Positions 36,201 to 51,700 of a DNA stretch of 64,000 nucleotides are shown here, piece after piece. The notes beneath the pieces are model-generated. The model saw only the letters and a list, made by a program, of their open reading frames with translations, had not been told where the DNA came from and searched no databases. The DNA lies in NCBI RefSeq assembly GCF_964199755.1, contig NC_133901.1, positions 11,051,556-11,115,555 of the forward strand. Direction: 5' to 3'. The position numbers and the translations under genes were made by a program. The stretch is from Larus michahellis (lineage: Eukaryota; Chordata; Aves; Charadriiformes; Laridae). Position 1 is the first letter of the stretch, and every line of letters starts with the position of its first letter.

Positions 36201-39200
36201 CCCAACTTGTCATCTGAGCTCCTAAAGAGGCCTTTGTTTCATTTCTGATAAAAATCTTTGATATTCAAAGATAACAGGTTCTTTCAGGATTAAAGGATCC
36301 ATGTTTTCTCATGAAAATAACATTTTTTGTTTGGAATAACCGAAGAAAGTTTATTTGACTTCAGTCCTCATGCAGCTGGGACAGTGCACAATGAACGATG
36401 CTACGCCCAGTGACATGGACCAGCACTGCAGAAGATAAGAATAAACAGAAACATCTCCAGGATTAGGGAGTAGGACAAGAACTTCAGGCACCAAAGGAAG
36501 GCTCTATTCACCAGAAGTAAATGGAGTCCCACCTGTGGATCAGAGCACCTGCAGCTCGACCAAACTGGTTGATCTGGGTGGATTCTTCTTCAGACATGAT
36601 CTCTGGTTGCAGAGAGAAAGAGGAGGGTCGGGACAACTCACACTTCTGTTTGTCCTCCCAGGACTTCAGGGTGCTCTCAAATGCCTAAAAACACAGCAAG
36701 CAAACTATAAGATACTTCGTAAAGCTCCTAGAAAAAACAATGGCTGTGCCCACGCCTGTAAAACATGTAGATCTGGTGTGGACACTTTTCATTGCAGGAC
36801 CCAGTTGTTCAGCTGCTTATAACGTTGCTAACTAGCTGTCTGGGCTGAAGTTTTCCATGACACATGCTTGCCTTGGCTTAATTTTTGCTTAAGCTTAGTT
36901 GTAGTCAAAATTGCTAGGCCAATTCTGAGGGCCAGACTAGCAAAATCCATCAATTCACTACTGGTGGCAGCCTTTTCTTTGAGCAGCTATATTGCCTCTC
37001 CATTTCAGTATGACTGCACGTCTCCTCAAGTGACATCTCAGAGCCCAAAATCAAAAATGTTCAAGGCTCCTCCTTATCTGGAAGTAAACTGGACTTCCCC
37101 AGTAACTGGTGGGACAAACAGCTAAACTCAGAGCTAGGACCTGTCCTATTTGCACCCTTACTGATATTCCTGCTGGCACCACCTTGCAGTATAGGAAGAA
37201 GCTAAACGGATCCAATGCAGAAGGATCAGAATCGGATATGGTGAGACCGCAAACCAACATACAAAGCCTCAGGGCAAGGAGAGATGGATCAATGAGCACA
37301 GGAAATGACAAGAGAGAAGGTTAGACAAGAGAAGGGATTATGGAAGTCTGAAATAGGAAGAATAATTCAGAGACAATGATGAGGATAAGCAGGGGTGTGA
37401 AGCTCTCATGGAAAAAAAAAAAAGTCAGCATTTGGGGAGCCAGCAAAGGAAAAGGAGACTGACTGTGATGGGTGGATGGGAAAGGGGAAGAAAATGGTAG
37501 TCATGGATCCGGGGCCTGGGCAGTCAAATGAGATGAGTACAGACTAGGTAAGAAGCACAGGACTAACAGCAGAGAGAGGAGCCAGACGGAGCAGAAAAGC
37601 CAGCATCCACTAGAACACAACGGCCTTTGGGGCTGGGGACACACCATGCTCCTGCATCTGCGAACACCTGTGATGCCCTGTGGTAAAGCGTTCCCTTCCC
37701 CTACTGCTTCTCACACGGGACAAAACCAGGCTCTTTCCACTCAGCACAGGCCATCTGCTGATCTCAGCCTTGCTGATGACTCTTCAGTGGTCCAGAGGAG
37801 GCCACATGAAGGAATTCGAGTTTTTCCATCTTCAGTTTAGGAAACTAAATATCCCAAGTTACATTTGAAAAATGCTACCTACCAAAGGTACAGTGTCACA
37901 CATGTGAGAAGAGGAATCCACTTCATCTACTGCACAGAACACATTTGGTCTGTGAAGGACAGGGTGTGCAACAATGATCGAAAGGACAGCGGAAAAAATA
38001 AGCCCATAGTCGAGACAAAAGGTGAATGCTGCTGTGCAAAACTGGAACCTCTTCCTCAGCGCCAATTCCATACATGCAAAACTGGGTTTGCAGGCAATGA
38101 GGAGTGGGACAGCACAATCATAGTGGTGGCTGCCCAGATGGCCCCACATACAGCACACTCACTAGGGACCTGTGTGTCCTCTCTACCTCTTGTGCTTCAC
38201 TCTGCCTTTCCCACCATACCCACACGTAGCTTTCCCTCTCCTTTTCTCCCTCCCGCTTTTACAGCAAGAATCTTGTTCCCCCTCGCTCTCTGTGCTATCC
38301 CCTTCGGTCACTCTCCCTCAAAGTCTCAGTGTGACACTGCAGAAGCTCACTGTCCCTCCAGGAAAGACCGCACACACCATTCCTGTCTCCTCCGCTCCCC
38401 ATACCCACACCAATACCCACTGTTCTCTCCCAGCTAAAAGGGCAGGGCAGGGCAATACCCAAGAGCCATGACAGGGGCTTTGAACGCCCACCTTTGCTTT
38501 CTTTTCATACCATCATACTTGTAACACCCTGCCAGGGAATATGCCTCAGGCCTGTATCAGGCTGCTTCCCTCTTTTTCCTCTTGGTCGTTCTCTCTTTTC
38601 TTGTCACTCAGCAGGCAAGTCCTTTGCAGAGGACTTGCAGAGGTTTGCTCTGGAGCTGGGTAAAAGGCTGTTATGCTGGAAAGCATTAAGAGCTGCTATC
38701 AACTAAACTGTTTATCCACGGACAGTTACCGAGCTGGGGGGAACCACAAAGCCTGTTGTGCCACAGCAAGGCCTTTATCCTTTCCTTTGGCTTACCACCA
38801 TTCAGTAATAGAGTAAAACGGCGAGGACGCTTCCTTATGTGCGGGTACTCATCAGATATATTTGAAAATTATGAGATGAGACAGACACACACTGCTGAAC
38901 AAGGCATAAGATGCTGCTTTACTTGCTCAACGAGGTATAAGCCACATATTGAACAATCATGAGAAATTAACATATTGAGCAGCTGAATCTAGACAATCCA
39001 CAGCACTCGGTGAGACAGGCATCCTGCAGGAAAAACAGCATGCAAGCATGTTAAGAAACGCTGTCACAAGACACCTAGAAAAGGAAGCAAAATAAGCTTG
39101 CATAAACAACCTTACTTATGTGATTTCCCAAGTGGCAAATGCAAGTTTAATCATGTTCTTTCCAAAAAGTTTTTTGGGGTGTAGCAAAATATGCTTCTTA

Positions 39201-42200
39201 CGTTCACAAAGATAAGCTTCCATGTGTGGCTGTTGCCACACTCCTCAGGAGTAGGTGACATCAAAACACGTGTGTACTACAAAGTGTGCATGCAAGGCTG
39301 CTCTTACCCTGTCTCGGGTGAGAGTCTGTGCTCTGTTCTTATGAACAATCCAAATGTAACCCGGAGGCTGGATCCAGGCTTCTCCATCCACTTGCACGGG
39401 AACCCCTTCTTCTCCCAGGATTGCTATCTTCACCGTCCGACACTGCAAGAAACGATTGCTTCAGAGAAGCTCTACAATGTTGTTTTTCCAAAAGCCAAAG
39501 CACTTCCCCAGCTACTGCAGCTTTGGGGCTAGTGGCTGCACACGTGCCTGGGTGTCAGAGCACACCCGGCCCTTGTGTGGCACCGACTGTTTGCTGTGTC
39601 TTTGGACTAATCTGTATTTGAACTGGTGGTGTAACTCGTACCACAATGAATGCTAGCGAACAATTCCATGCCCAATTGCCCCTGGACACGCTCATTTTTG
39701 CCCTGGTGAATGCTCTTTCCATGGATAAGAGCAAGCACAAAGGGGGGATTTATGGACTGAAATTGGCAAAACCATCACAAACTGGAGATGGGGGAGGCAA
39801 GAAGAGCTTACAAAAGTAATCGATACCTGTGCAATGCGGTGATGCTGTAGATTTATTACTCGTGACACTGCCATCTGCATGCTACCAAACACTGCTACCA
39901 CCTCCAAAATCTTGTCGTCAAAGGAGGGGGCTGTAAATGTCTAGCCAGACACAAGGGAGAGAGAATTCAGTTGACTACAGCTCTGTTGGAGAGGTTTCCT
40001 TTACCCCCTGTTGGTGAAAATTTGGGGGTTGGCTTTCAATTGTGCTTTTTAACCTGTATAAAATTAACAATGAGGCTAGAAGCTGAAGATTTGCAGTAAG
40101 CCAGGAGGGAGAAAAAGGAGCCTGTGCTTCCAATGGCAGCTAAGACAAAGGCTGTAGGCTACAAGGCAATCACTATTCTTATAAGAGTACACACTTCTTC
40201 ATCTCAATTAATACAATGTTTCTGACTGGATCTAACTCCCTTTGTCTTCAAGGGGCTTTACGTCTCAGGCAGTCTGAGAAGGCCAATCTAAAGCATCTCC
40301 TGGAAGTCAAAATGCTCAGGAAAGCATTTGTATTTCTTCTGAATTGCTACAGACTGCTTGGGCGCAAAGCTGCTGAAGACTGGCCTTCAGTATCCTACCC
40401 ACTGCACAGAGAAAGTACTTGCAGACAGGCCCCTTGCCCTCTTCTTCAAAGCGCTGTTCTCAGGGGCTATGACTCCAGAAGCAACAGTAAGTAAAAACAT
40501 TTCCTGGATTGCCTTAGGCAATACTCACATCATCTTCCTTGGTTCCCCCCCAGAAGTTGGTGCCTCCTGCATAGCTGGGTATGTTGAGTACAGCGATTCC
40601 CTGGAGACTGGGCAAAGGGATTGGCCTCCCATCACACTACACAGAAAAGAAGACAACACTACACTCAGCACAGCAGGAGAGAGCCCCTCCTGCTAAAGCA
40701 CATCCTCTAAGAACGGAAAACAGCCTGCACAGCTTAGTAATAAATTAATTCAAGTTTCTTCCAGTTTACTCTTGACCTAATGGAGCAGAACGTATCCATT
40801 CATGTCTCATGAACCACCTCTCCTCTAGCAGAGGGCAGTTTTAGAGGGGTACTGTTGCTTCTTTTCCCCAAAAAGGAACAGGGCACACCTGAGAGGCTTG
40901 GCAAAACCTCTTGGTTTATTCTTCCAGAAGGGTGAATAAAACTTCTGAAACACCTACACAGTCCACTGTGATGAGGGTCTCCTCCTCCAAGCTACCTGCT
41001 TATGCTGTACATGGCCCATACAAGAAGATTTTTTTTTCCACTATACTGTAGTTAAATTAAGAGCTTTCCACTGCACCTACTAGCTAAAATGTTATGTTCA
41101 CATGAGATACCACATGTAACATGACAATCTTACCTATGCCGAATACTGAGTTGGGGACAGCTAATACTTTCCAGCTGGATGACACTTCCCTTAGTGTCAG
41201 GCTAAGAATACAAGTTATCTTCCAGAACCAGGAAAAGCCACTTTTAGCTAGCTCAGGGTGAGATACAGCAAGTATCAGACAGGGAAGGGAAACACCCTAA
41301 CATCACCAGATAGCATCACTGTGCCAAAGTCAAAGTGTCTGAAGGAGATGCGATTAGGCACCCCAGTTTCAGCAACAGAAGGGCACGCTAATTCCTCACC
41401 TCCAGCAAGACTTTCTGCTCCAGGTTTTTATATGTTCTGTGTAGCAGCTCCTTGGTTCCCAATACTCCGTACCACATCATGTTTTTAGTACGACTTCTAA
41501 AGGGGCAAAGAGAAAAAGTTAGCATAAGCATTTACCTTTTCACTTAGAGGGGAAAAAAACCACCCACACTGAAATGGTACCTCCTAAAACACAAAGCTGC
41601 TTTGCTTCCAAAAGGATTGAGCACTCAAAATGGCCATTGCTTCTGCTAGGAAACTACCCCCCCTTAAATAAACGTCAGGTAGGAATTGAGGATGACTGAG
41701 TAACATGTAGTACCGGAAACACACAGATTCCCCTGGCACAGAACTTGTCAATCTTGTACATCTGGATACCAGCATTTTGCAGTTTTAGGCTCAAGCACAG
41801 AAAATGTACCAACCCCAGGCTACGCAAGGCATCCTGCAGTTGCCCAGGTATTCAAAAGGCCAAAACCTGTGGTTTGTATTAAGTTAGAATCAAAGCCAAA
41901 ATCAGCCTCCATGGCATTTAGAGCTGAGAGGAGATTCTCTCATAGCTAAACAGCAAGCCCTGGAGAAAAATCTGTGTGTGACACCATGAAGTAAACAGAA
42001 CCAACACACAAAATCCACACGGATGCAGCTACTTAAAGATCTCATACTAGCCACAACAGCATAACGAATCAGTAATAAACTGGCAGCTAATCTCCTCCAT
42101 CGTGATTTCAAGCCTTGAAGGATGATTATGCAGACAAGATCGACAATACGCCTATTCAGCACACTTGTACACAATCAGCTTCAAAACCGCACAGAAACAT

Positions 42201-42747
42201 AAAGTGGTTTCAGTCACTGCTGGCAGTCGCCAAAGGCCAGCCAAAGCCAAACCCACCTGCATTTCTCTGGGTGCTCATCGCGTTTGTTGTTGAAGTCCAA
42301 AGAAATCTTCGCATCCAGTCCAATTCCAAAGTAATTATTCATGACGCACTTCTCTGTGTAACATTCACTGCCAAACAAAAGAATGAAACTCCCATTCCTA
42401 AGTCTACGCACCATTTGGTATCCATCTCGCATGCCCCCTCTGGCCACCTCATAATTCTGTTGCATAAAGAGGTGAAGAACAAGAAGGCTGTATGCCAACG
42501 TGCTCTGGGGTAAGCACAGCTGGGAATTGCCTAAAACCCACAAAGAATACCATAAAAGTGGCTACTGGGTAGAGGTTCCTGGCCTGTGGCCTCTGTCCAT
42601 AAGACTTCACCGCCATGAGATCTGCAGAGGAATTCTCCCCTTGCCACAGAAACATACCCAGAAGCCTACACTTCATTTACAAAAAGCTAGGTTGCTGGTC
42701 ACTGGCATTGTATAAAAGGTTTCACAAAACATTAGCCATACTAATTG

Positions 42748-42785
<38 letters not shown>

Positions 42786-45700
42786 GTGTTACCTAGAGAG
42801 AGCCTGACAAATGAGCTCAGAAGTGTCAGCTACTCATCTCAGGGGCACCGAACCCCGTGAAAAACCCCCGACGTCTCCGTCATCGGATTTTTACTGTTAA
42901 ACAGTTTAGCAAAAACAGCCTGAGAAAGTCTTCACATCACATTTCCCAACTGCCTCCCCTGTTGTGGCCTGCCCTTGACCTTTCTTGGGCCTCCGTGCTG
43001 TAAGAGTAGTGATTCCCCCTCAGGTTACTGTGGAGGGAGTCACTCTGAGTGGAGGCAGAAGATTGATCTAGATTTCATTTTCACCTAAAACCTAAAAATC
43101 TTCTACCATGAGTCAGATGTGCCACTGCATGTATAACTACAGAAACTGATCCTCACTGGCAGCCAACATATGAATTCATTTACACTCTGGGCTGCCGCAG
43201 TCCATTATTTAGCACTATAAACTAATCTGCTTCTCTGCTGAGGTCCATTTGGAAACGCCCACTCCCTCCCTTCAAGCTCCTGGGCATACTCACAGATTTT
43301 CAGGCTCAGAGTTAAAGGGATCAGCGTGGATCAACAATCGGCTGATGACAGAGCTCCCAGGCAAAGAACCAGACATACCAGCACGGATATCTGTAGGAAA
43401 ATTGACCACAGGGAACAGTGTGATGAATAATAAACAGAAAACAGGTACCTCCAATCTCAGAATCAAGACAACAGGGCAGAATACATTAACTCTTGCCACT
43501 CACTATGAAAAGCAAATAGCAATAGTGCCTTCTTCCACACCAGAAGGCTTAGGTCTCTCAATAAGGAGAAAGGTTTCTGGGGCTGCCTGCAGAGTTTCTG
43601 ATTGCCAGAGCATCACCTAAGGCCAGCAGCACAGTTGTAGACACACGGGAATCAGAAATAAGAATGCGTTCGCTGCAGTAGCTTTTTTGTTGCAGGGCGA
43701 GACATGCAACATCCTTGCTTCAATGAGTAGAGAGAGCAGGACTGAAGTTATTCTTCCAGTTGCTCAAGAATTAATGCCTCCTGATTCTTGAATTATCAGC
43801 TGGTGACCCACAAACAGTAGCTTTGTCAGAGAGAAAAGAAATTACCAGCTTCCAGAAGGAACACTTGAACAAGTAGTTTGGGGGAAGACGTGGAAGGACA
43901 GCACTGTGATGATGGGGAGAAGTTGCTGCATAAGATGTGGGAGGTGGGAATTCTGCTGGGTCTGTGCACCTCCACTGACTTCACGCTTCACATGAACGGA
44001 CTGCTGCTCCCAGTCTATAGATGCCACTCTTCGGAAACCTCTCTCGGCAGCATCCTATCAGCCTTCTTAAGGTTTCTTTGAGCTCAGTATCTCCTTGTAA
44101 GCGGCATCTAAATTCTGCCACTGCACAATGTTAATAAAAACGTGCGTCTAGGTCTCAGCTACTAACTGGAAACTATTACAGCTCCCTCTAAGTCTCCGCT
44201 TTTCAGCCCTAGTGGAAAGCTATCCACAAAGGGATTTCTCTCCACGCCGCAGACCCTGCACAAAAGGACATCAGGCAGGACAATTTCACATTTTCAGGTG
44301 GAGACTGCAGCCTGCACTGCTGCCACCCATACTCCAGTTGTCTGCCTCAATGGGAAGTGGTGGGTGTTACACTTACTTGGGTAGAGGATTTTTGTGTTCA
44401 GCATTGGCAAGTTGTCCCGGTTTCCTGTCTGGGGAGGAAGAGACGCAGAGCTGCCGAGCGACAAACTTCCTTTGTTTATGAGTCTTTCGCAAGGAGACTT
44501 GGACGCTGTAAAACACAACACACACATGGCTACTGACAAACATAATGCTGTAATTCGGACCAGCATATAGCAGCACCACCCAAGCAGCAAGACTGGGTCA
44601 GGAATCGCCCAACAGCAAAACACTCTAGCCACCATAAAACAAAGAGTCGACAGAACCAGTCATTAAGAGACAGAGATGTGGCATAGGCGCAACCAGAAAA
44701 CCTCAGATTGGAGGTACCAAAATGCCACATGCCAATATTAGAAATGGAGATGAGAAAACGCTGGTGCCAGCAGCACAACAGACAGGGTATTTGGCTCCCA
44801 GTCACTACTCAGATAAGTTCCAAATGTATTTGCAGTGATCAGGGCTCGCTAACAAATTACTCACATAACACAGTTATTAAAGCAAACTGGTTTCCGTTCT
44901 CTGTCATCTGCAAAGGATGGCAGGGGCTTGCAGGGAAATGTCATCAGGTAGATGACACAAAAAATGCTCAAGACCGTCCTTGTCCAAGGACTGAAAGCCA
45001 AGATAACCCAGATTACTGGCTAAGGTGCAAGAAAATTTCTGAATCCTAGGCTCCATATGCTAAGATCATGCACCAGACATCAGAGATGCAGCAAACAGTG
45101 TGGTGTGTGATGCACAGGCTAGAGCACAGAAACATGCAAGGGCTGGCATCTGAAAAGCAATCATTCAAAAACGAGAGAAAAAAAGAACTTGGAAGGCGAT
45201 AGATGTAACACCTCCCTCACTTTTTACACTAACACAATTGTAATTTGTAGTCAAGATCTGTACGGTGGCAGCCCTGGAGCAGTACCTTTCCGCTGGCTCC
45301 TCCCTTTGGACACTCCGTAGCTGCTGCTGTGTGATGACTGCAGGGAGATTTTGTCCTCGTTCCTCAGCTCCTTGACCTCTTCAGAGGCTGAGAGACTAAG
45401 GAGGAAGCCCTCTTGCTCCTGGGTCTGGGCGTTCTGCTCATCTACAGCTGTAAGGAGAGAGAAAGCAGGCGAGTGCCTCACAGCTCTTCCAGCAAGGAAC
45501 ACCTCCCACTGATGTAAATAACAACAGGATGGGACTCTAAAGGCCCTGATTCCTTAAAGGAAAGAACAGGAATAACAAAAAGCTTTCCTGTACCATTTGT
45601 CTCAACTAAGCTCTGCTCTGGAGAGCTTTTGCAATTGGGCTGGCTTAGCCTCCTGTTTCCTTTGTTGAGCTCTTTAGCAGTGAGGCTCTAAACAGAAGCG

Positions 45701-48700
45701 TCCACCTTTAATGCTACACGTACTCAGCCTTCCTGAGATGTAAACTGTGCTACAGGTGATGGGCTTCCATTTATTTGCATTTAGATATTGCCAGAAATTC
45801 TAACCAGATGGACATGAGATGATAAATTTAAAGAATTTTCTGTTTGCTTAATCTGTTTTGGGGCGATAGGATAAGCCACTTGCAAAGGACACTTGGACAT
45901 ATACGATCATGAGGAAGAAACGAGCAGCTGGTATAAAACAATACAAACAAAGGAAAGAATTGGACTAGCTATTTTGGAAGAAGAAAAACAGTTTGGAGAA
46001 TCTGAACAAATACATCTGAGAAGTAACTGGAGTTTACCCAAGAGCTGGTAAGAATTAAACGTTGCCTAAAGAAGTCAAAACTTCCTTTGCATGTAATCAA
46101 TAGGCTTCCTCCCCAGCACCCCTCACAGGGCACAGCTCCAGGAACAGCCCTGAGGCGATCTACCTGCCCCTGCAGGGGGATGAGCCCCCCTCCTTTCACT
46201 CTCTTCCCCTCCCTTGTGCTGACTCCAGAGTTCATCAAAACTACCCACAAGGCAACCCAACCCACCAGCCCAGCGGAAATATAAACTCTCCTTGCTGGAT
46301 TAAGCAAATTGGTTGGGCTCCAAAAGAACCGGCAAACATCAAATTGGCAAAGGTAAGCAGCAGCAAAATAGGGCAGCAGGGAGGTCAAGACCTCTGCTTC
46401 ACCAGAAGCAGCAGAGCCTGTTTGCTCAACTTCCATCATCTCATATAATTTTCCCTTCAGAACAGGTTGTATACAAATATTGCAGTACTGGAAATCCAAG
46501 CAACATTGCAATGATCTGTAACTGACTACATAGTTGTTCATAGCACACATTTACGTGTGCATGGATGTCACATCTGCAACTCCAACGCTTTTATCTCCAG
46601 TAATAAGCTGTTAAGTACTTCCTTTGCTCTAAGTTAAACCGCTGAGTTTATGACTAACATCTGGGAGACTGACGCCTTTCAAAGGAAATGAAACTTTGAG
46701 CAATGGGTTTGAGCGGCTGGAGAGAGATAAGGGTCAAGATGTGGAGAAGAGGGTCACCTGCCTAGGAAGTTGCATTGGAACAGAATGGATCTGCATCAAG
46801 GTGGAGTATTACAACATTTTCCCAGTGACAAAGCTAGTTTAAGAAGTTCCTGCCCTCTCTTGCAGTTGCAGCACTGCGCTGTTTTGCTGGGCTGTACTAT
46901 AAAGAGATTTCTGAAACAATCCAAGTTAAAATACTTCAAATACTTTCTTCCCAAGTACTTTCAGATCTGTTTTACAGCAAGGCCACACAAACAGTTGCTC
47001 TGACACAATTGTGGTATGGGTGGGGACAGACAGGAAACGCAAATGAAGAGAGTGTGGGAGGGTAGTAACTTCCTAAACCAGCCCTGCGGGAGAGCACATA
47101 CCTTGAACTTCAGGCTGATTTACCAAGCGATGCTTCAAGCAGGTGGGCTTGGCAGAGCTGACACTGAAACTAAATAGCCAGGCTTACTGAATAGCTTCTC
47201 CAGCTCAGAAAGGCTGTTTTCAATAAAGAACCCTACTCCCTTCTGGAATAAAGGAAATCTATACTTCTCAAGAGCCTGTAACAAGTCACAAGCAGGACTC
47301 CTAACAGGTTACCTTTTTCTGCATGCTCTATTATCTGACGAATGGCTTTTTTCAAGCTGTTGGCTCTCAACATGAGCTGTTCTCGGGGGCGAAATATCTG
47401 GGGCCGTGCAGTACATGATGAGCCCACCGACCGGTCACTAGAAGAATCACAAGCACTGCCTGACCCATCACCGTCTTCGATTTCCTCTGCAATGGTGGGA
47501 GGAGGGTTTGGCAGGGATGAAGATGCTTGAGATTCATCATTCAGTGTCTTCAGCAGTGAGTCCAGCTTCTCCTTCAAGACAGAGCACTACAAGGCAAAGA
47601 AGAACATTTGAGTAGAACAGTAGACTCGGTAGTTCATTCTTTTAGTGCTTGCTGAACTGCTGCTGTCCTAGTTCTCTGAAAACTGAGCAGTTTTCGACTT
47701 CAGAATTAGAAACCCAAACAATTTTTCTAATTTTACCTTCCTGGCCATGACCTCTGATTCCTCTGAGCTTTCCGTTGCTTTCTCATAGGCTTTCCCTACT
47801 CGAGCCACAAAATCCTTCACTGTCTCACAAAGCACCCTAGACAAAGAAGGTTGTGAAAAACAAGTCATGCAAGGATTGCCTCAGGATCTTCACGGTGCAA
47901 CTTTCGCTTAGAGCAGTTGACCTCTAAGTACTCACTTGGCTGAGGAGATGACCACTGAGTGTTGGTCAGAAGTCAAAATTTTGGACAAATGAGCAGCCAC
48001 AGAGTCTTCATAGAAGAGAATCTTCTGCACCTGGTGACAGTCAAAAACAAGACACTGGGTTGCTGCTTCCCAACATTACGACATATGCTGTGTAACCCTG
48101 TCTCCCCAGAGAGTACCTATCATTCTACGGGTTCTTTTTGCCCTGGAAAAGTTCTGTGGCCCAGGGCTCAGTTATCCACTGACGATCTGAATCTGACGAG
48201 GAAACTAATTCTGAACCTAGAAACCATTAGCAGTGCAGTTCTTAGAGTCTCTGATTAACTATGGATCTAAAACTGGCTTTTTTATGGTTCTTATGACTAC
48301 CATGCAGCTTTCCACAATTTCAACAACATGATGTCATGACAGCAGCTAAAGTTGATCATTTCCTATCTACCCTGTTCCAAAGCATTTTCCTCCCATTCCC
48401 CATTATGGTTGTTGACTCTGGTAACCCCACCTCCATCCTTCTCCATAATACTTCATTGACTTAAAGACCCAGGATCTTTGTAGCTCCTGCTTCACCCAAG
48501 TCATAATTCAGGCCTGCTCCATTTGAACTCAACCACCGCCTCCTATCTTGTCTGTTCTGAGGCCATTGCTCCAGTCCCCTGCCCTCTGCATCTCATGAGG
48601 TACCTCAGAATCCTCACTGAAATCTTCGGTGACTGTGGAAGTGGAGGCTTGGCGAGGGAGTTTGGTTTCGTACACCATGATGCTCCACCTGTTGGAACGG

Positions 48701-51700
48701 AGACATCATAGCTATCACTACAAGGCAGATTATTTCCTCCTTTTTCCAACATAACAGGTTAGAACCTCAAGCAGAGCAAACTGCGCTTTGGCAGGGGCAT
48801 GACCAATGTAAGGAAGCCATAGGGTTGCAATGGAACTGCAAAGGGGCTGAACTGGGGGAAGCGGAAGGGGTGACACTATGAACAAGTATCCTACAGCACA
48901 AGGACCTTCTCTGTACTTCTCCTCTCTCTCACAGAAACTCTAAGGACATTACTCAATTCAACGCAACAGATACCAAGATGTAACTCTACAGACAAGAAGC
49001 ATTCTTAAATGTACAAAGATACATAGGCGATACCAATACTAGGGGCAAAGATGTCCATTTCTGCATTCAGCTTTCATTTCTGTGCCAAACACAAGGTTCA
49101 AATTTACCAAGAAAAAAATTAGCTTAAAAAAATAAATCATGACTGTAAGACTGTCAGACTCAACTGATGAGAACTCTGGAACGCAAGAGAGGACACTGGA
49201 CATCAGACAATTTTACAACTCATTACTATTCTGCAGCAGTGACACGGAAAGCCAGACCACCTTTTGTTGCTGAAGAGTGACGGAGGATTATCAAAGCAAA
49301 AACGTTAACTGGCATTAGTAAGAAGTCCAGCAGCTGGGTAGAATCAAGAACTACCCAGTTCTCCTGGAAGGGTATTTTCACACAATTCTTGAGCAGGGGA
49401 GGATGTGATGTTAGTGATGGTTACTCACCTGTCCAGCATTTTGGTACTGGCCCTCTCCAGCTTCTCCAGGATCTGCGGGAGCTGGGTATCATCATCACAC
49501 GCAGACCCCCAGCCTAACACACGGGCGAGGTCATTCCCTGTTCCCAAGGGCAGCACTCCCAGCTGGCACTGCATCAGAGAAAAGGAAACCAAAACTGATA
49601 TTCAAATGGGAAAACACAAGCCACAAACAGCCACAAGCAGCGTGACTGATTCCTTACACAGACCGGTCACTGAGGAACAGCTAGTCCCAGAGGGAGGAGA
49701 AAGTAATTGGGTGGGCAAACCGGCCAGAAGAGCATGCAAGTGAGGAAAAATGTCCTCTACTTCTAAGTTGTTAATTGAGACAGGACTGTATTACAGCGAC
49801 CAGCGTGAGGAGCATCTTATTAAAAGTAACTCCTTCTACAGATGTCTTTATTTAACCATCAGGTGGTGCTATTGCTTTTTCTGTAAAAGTAGCATAGACA
49901 TTTCCAAGACAAAATGGGAACAAATTAAACGCTGCATGATACCTCTACTCCAAAGAAGTTTCTGCCTATCCCAGGGCTCAGAAACCCTGAGGGAACAGAT
50001 GAGGAGCACTACCCTTGCGGAACTCGCACTTTTGTAACTGCAGCCCTTTCTGAGTGTAAGTCTCAGCTGGCAGTGGAGCAGGAGTAACTCAGAGCTACTC
50101 CAAAAGCAGGATCTCGTAAGAGGGACTTGTGGGGGAACAATGGAGAAAGGAATAATGAATTAGTCCAGCACTCCTTCTTGTAGAAAACTACTGCAAGAAC
50201 ACTGCTGTGGTAAGCGATACGTGGCTTCAGTCCGGGGGCAAACTGCATCTGTATGATCAAAAAAAGTCCTCTTCAACCCATGCTGTTGTTACTCCTTCAT
50301 TCTTTCATCCACCCAAGCTTGCTGGGCAGATACCTGCTTGTGAAGATTGAGGCTATCGATTTCGGAGAGAACCCAGCCAACACTTCCGTCTCCACCGCAA
50401 ACTAGAATCCGGAAAGTGTCAAATTTCTGGAATAAGCGTAAACTACAGAGAAGGGAAATAAAAAATGCAAGAGAAAAGAACAATCAGCTGTTACAGAAAG
50501 AAATGATAAACAATTCCTATCTAGGCAATAAACACGGCAGATTTGTTTAAAGTAGGCTCTGATTTCGCAATGAATACGAGCCACTGTTAGATTACAGATG
50601 AATTAAAATGATTATAAGGAATTATGAATACAGCTAAGCAATTTACAATGTCTGTTCACTATAAAAATATGTCCCAGACCTATTCCTCTACTAAAGCTTG
50701 GCACTTTTGTCTGAACAGAAGAGGAAACAAGCATGTGATAGCTCCTTATCCATTGAATTAACTTGTTTTTGCAGACTTGCTGTGTTTGGTGTAACACTAG
50801 TTATTTGTCACTGTTTGGAGTGCTCTGATGTCACTTCACTGCCTTCACACTCAAGGCCACACCAATTAAAGCAAAGCTTGAAGAGTGGGAATTTTATGCA
50901 GTCATTCAGCAAGCAGACAAATGTAAGAGGATGTAAAGCCCCACAAGCTTTAGTTCTTCTTCTGGGAAAGCAACAAAAATCAATGCTCTGGCACCTTGTC
51001 TGTCCTGCAGGCAGGCAAACAACTTACCAACAAGACAAGTGTGAATTTCTCTATTCACCCTTTCCAGAATATTAAAAACAACCTCTCCTTAAGCTGTTTG
51101 AAACTGTGCTTCTTACTGAACATTCTCCAGAATTACTGCCTGCTTTTATTTGGGTTTTGTATATATTTATTTTTTTTATTATTACCTAAACAGGATTTAC
51201 TGTCATACATGAAAATCCTTATTTCTTCAAGCCCTGTTGACACATGAAAAAAGTCTATCAAAAATGACAACATCTTATGGTACAGTTTGACTGGCACCGG
51301 TTGAGAATATTTAAATTATTAAGAAGCAGCCTTTACCCTGTACCACCATTTCCTTTTCAAGCAAGCAAACAAGAGCAGCTGTTTTAGACGTGTGCGCCAC
51401 AGCTTGAGAAAATAATTGATTCCCTCCCTTCCCTTCTCTCCTGCTTAAAAGCAAAATTTCTCTCTACAGTCAGTCCAACTGGGGAGGGGAAGAAGAAAAC
51501 TATTTAATTATAAAAGTTTTCTATGTATTGTTTATCAGGCAAGCACATCCCCTGGACAGCATGCTGCAGTTTTAAAGGCCAGTGTTTTACAATGCACTAT
51601 GGCAAGAAACTACAACAGTTCTCAGGAAAGCAGAGCCTAATGGTCACTCACCCAGGAGTGGACGTTCCCAGATCTAGCACCCTGCATCTACAGGTCTTAG

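Noticed and set aside
37865-38437. 190-codon plus-strand frame in a DGKD intron
   Set aside because: It runs into a pyrimidine-biased stretch with low stop density and shows no domain.
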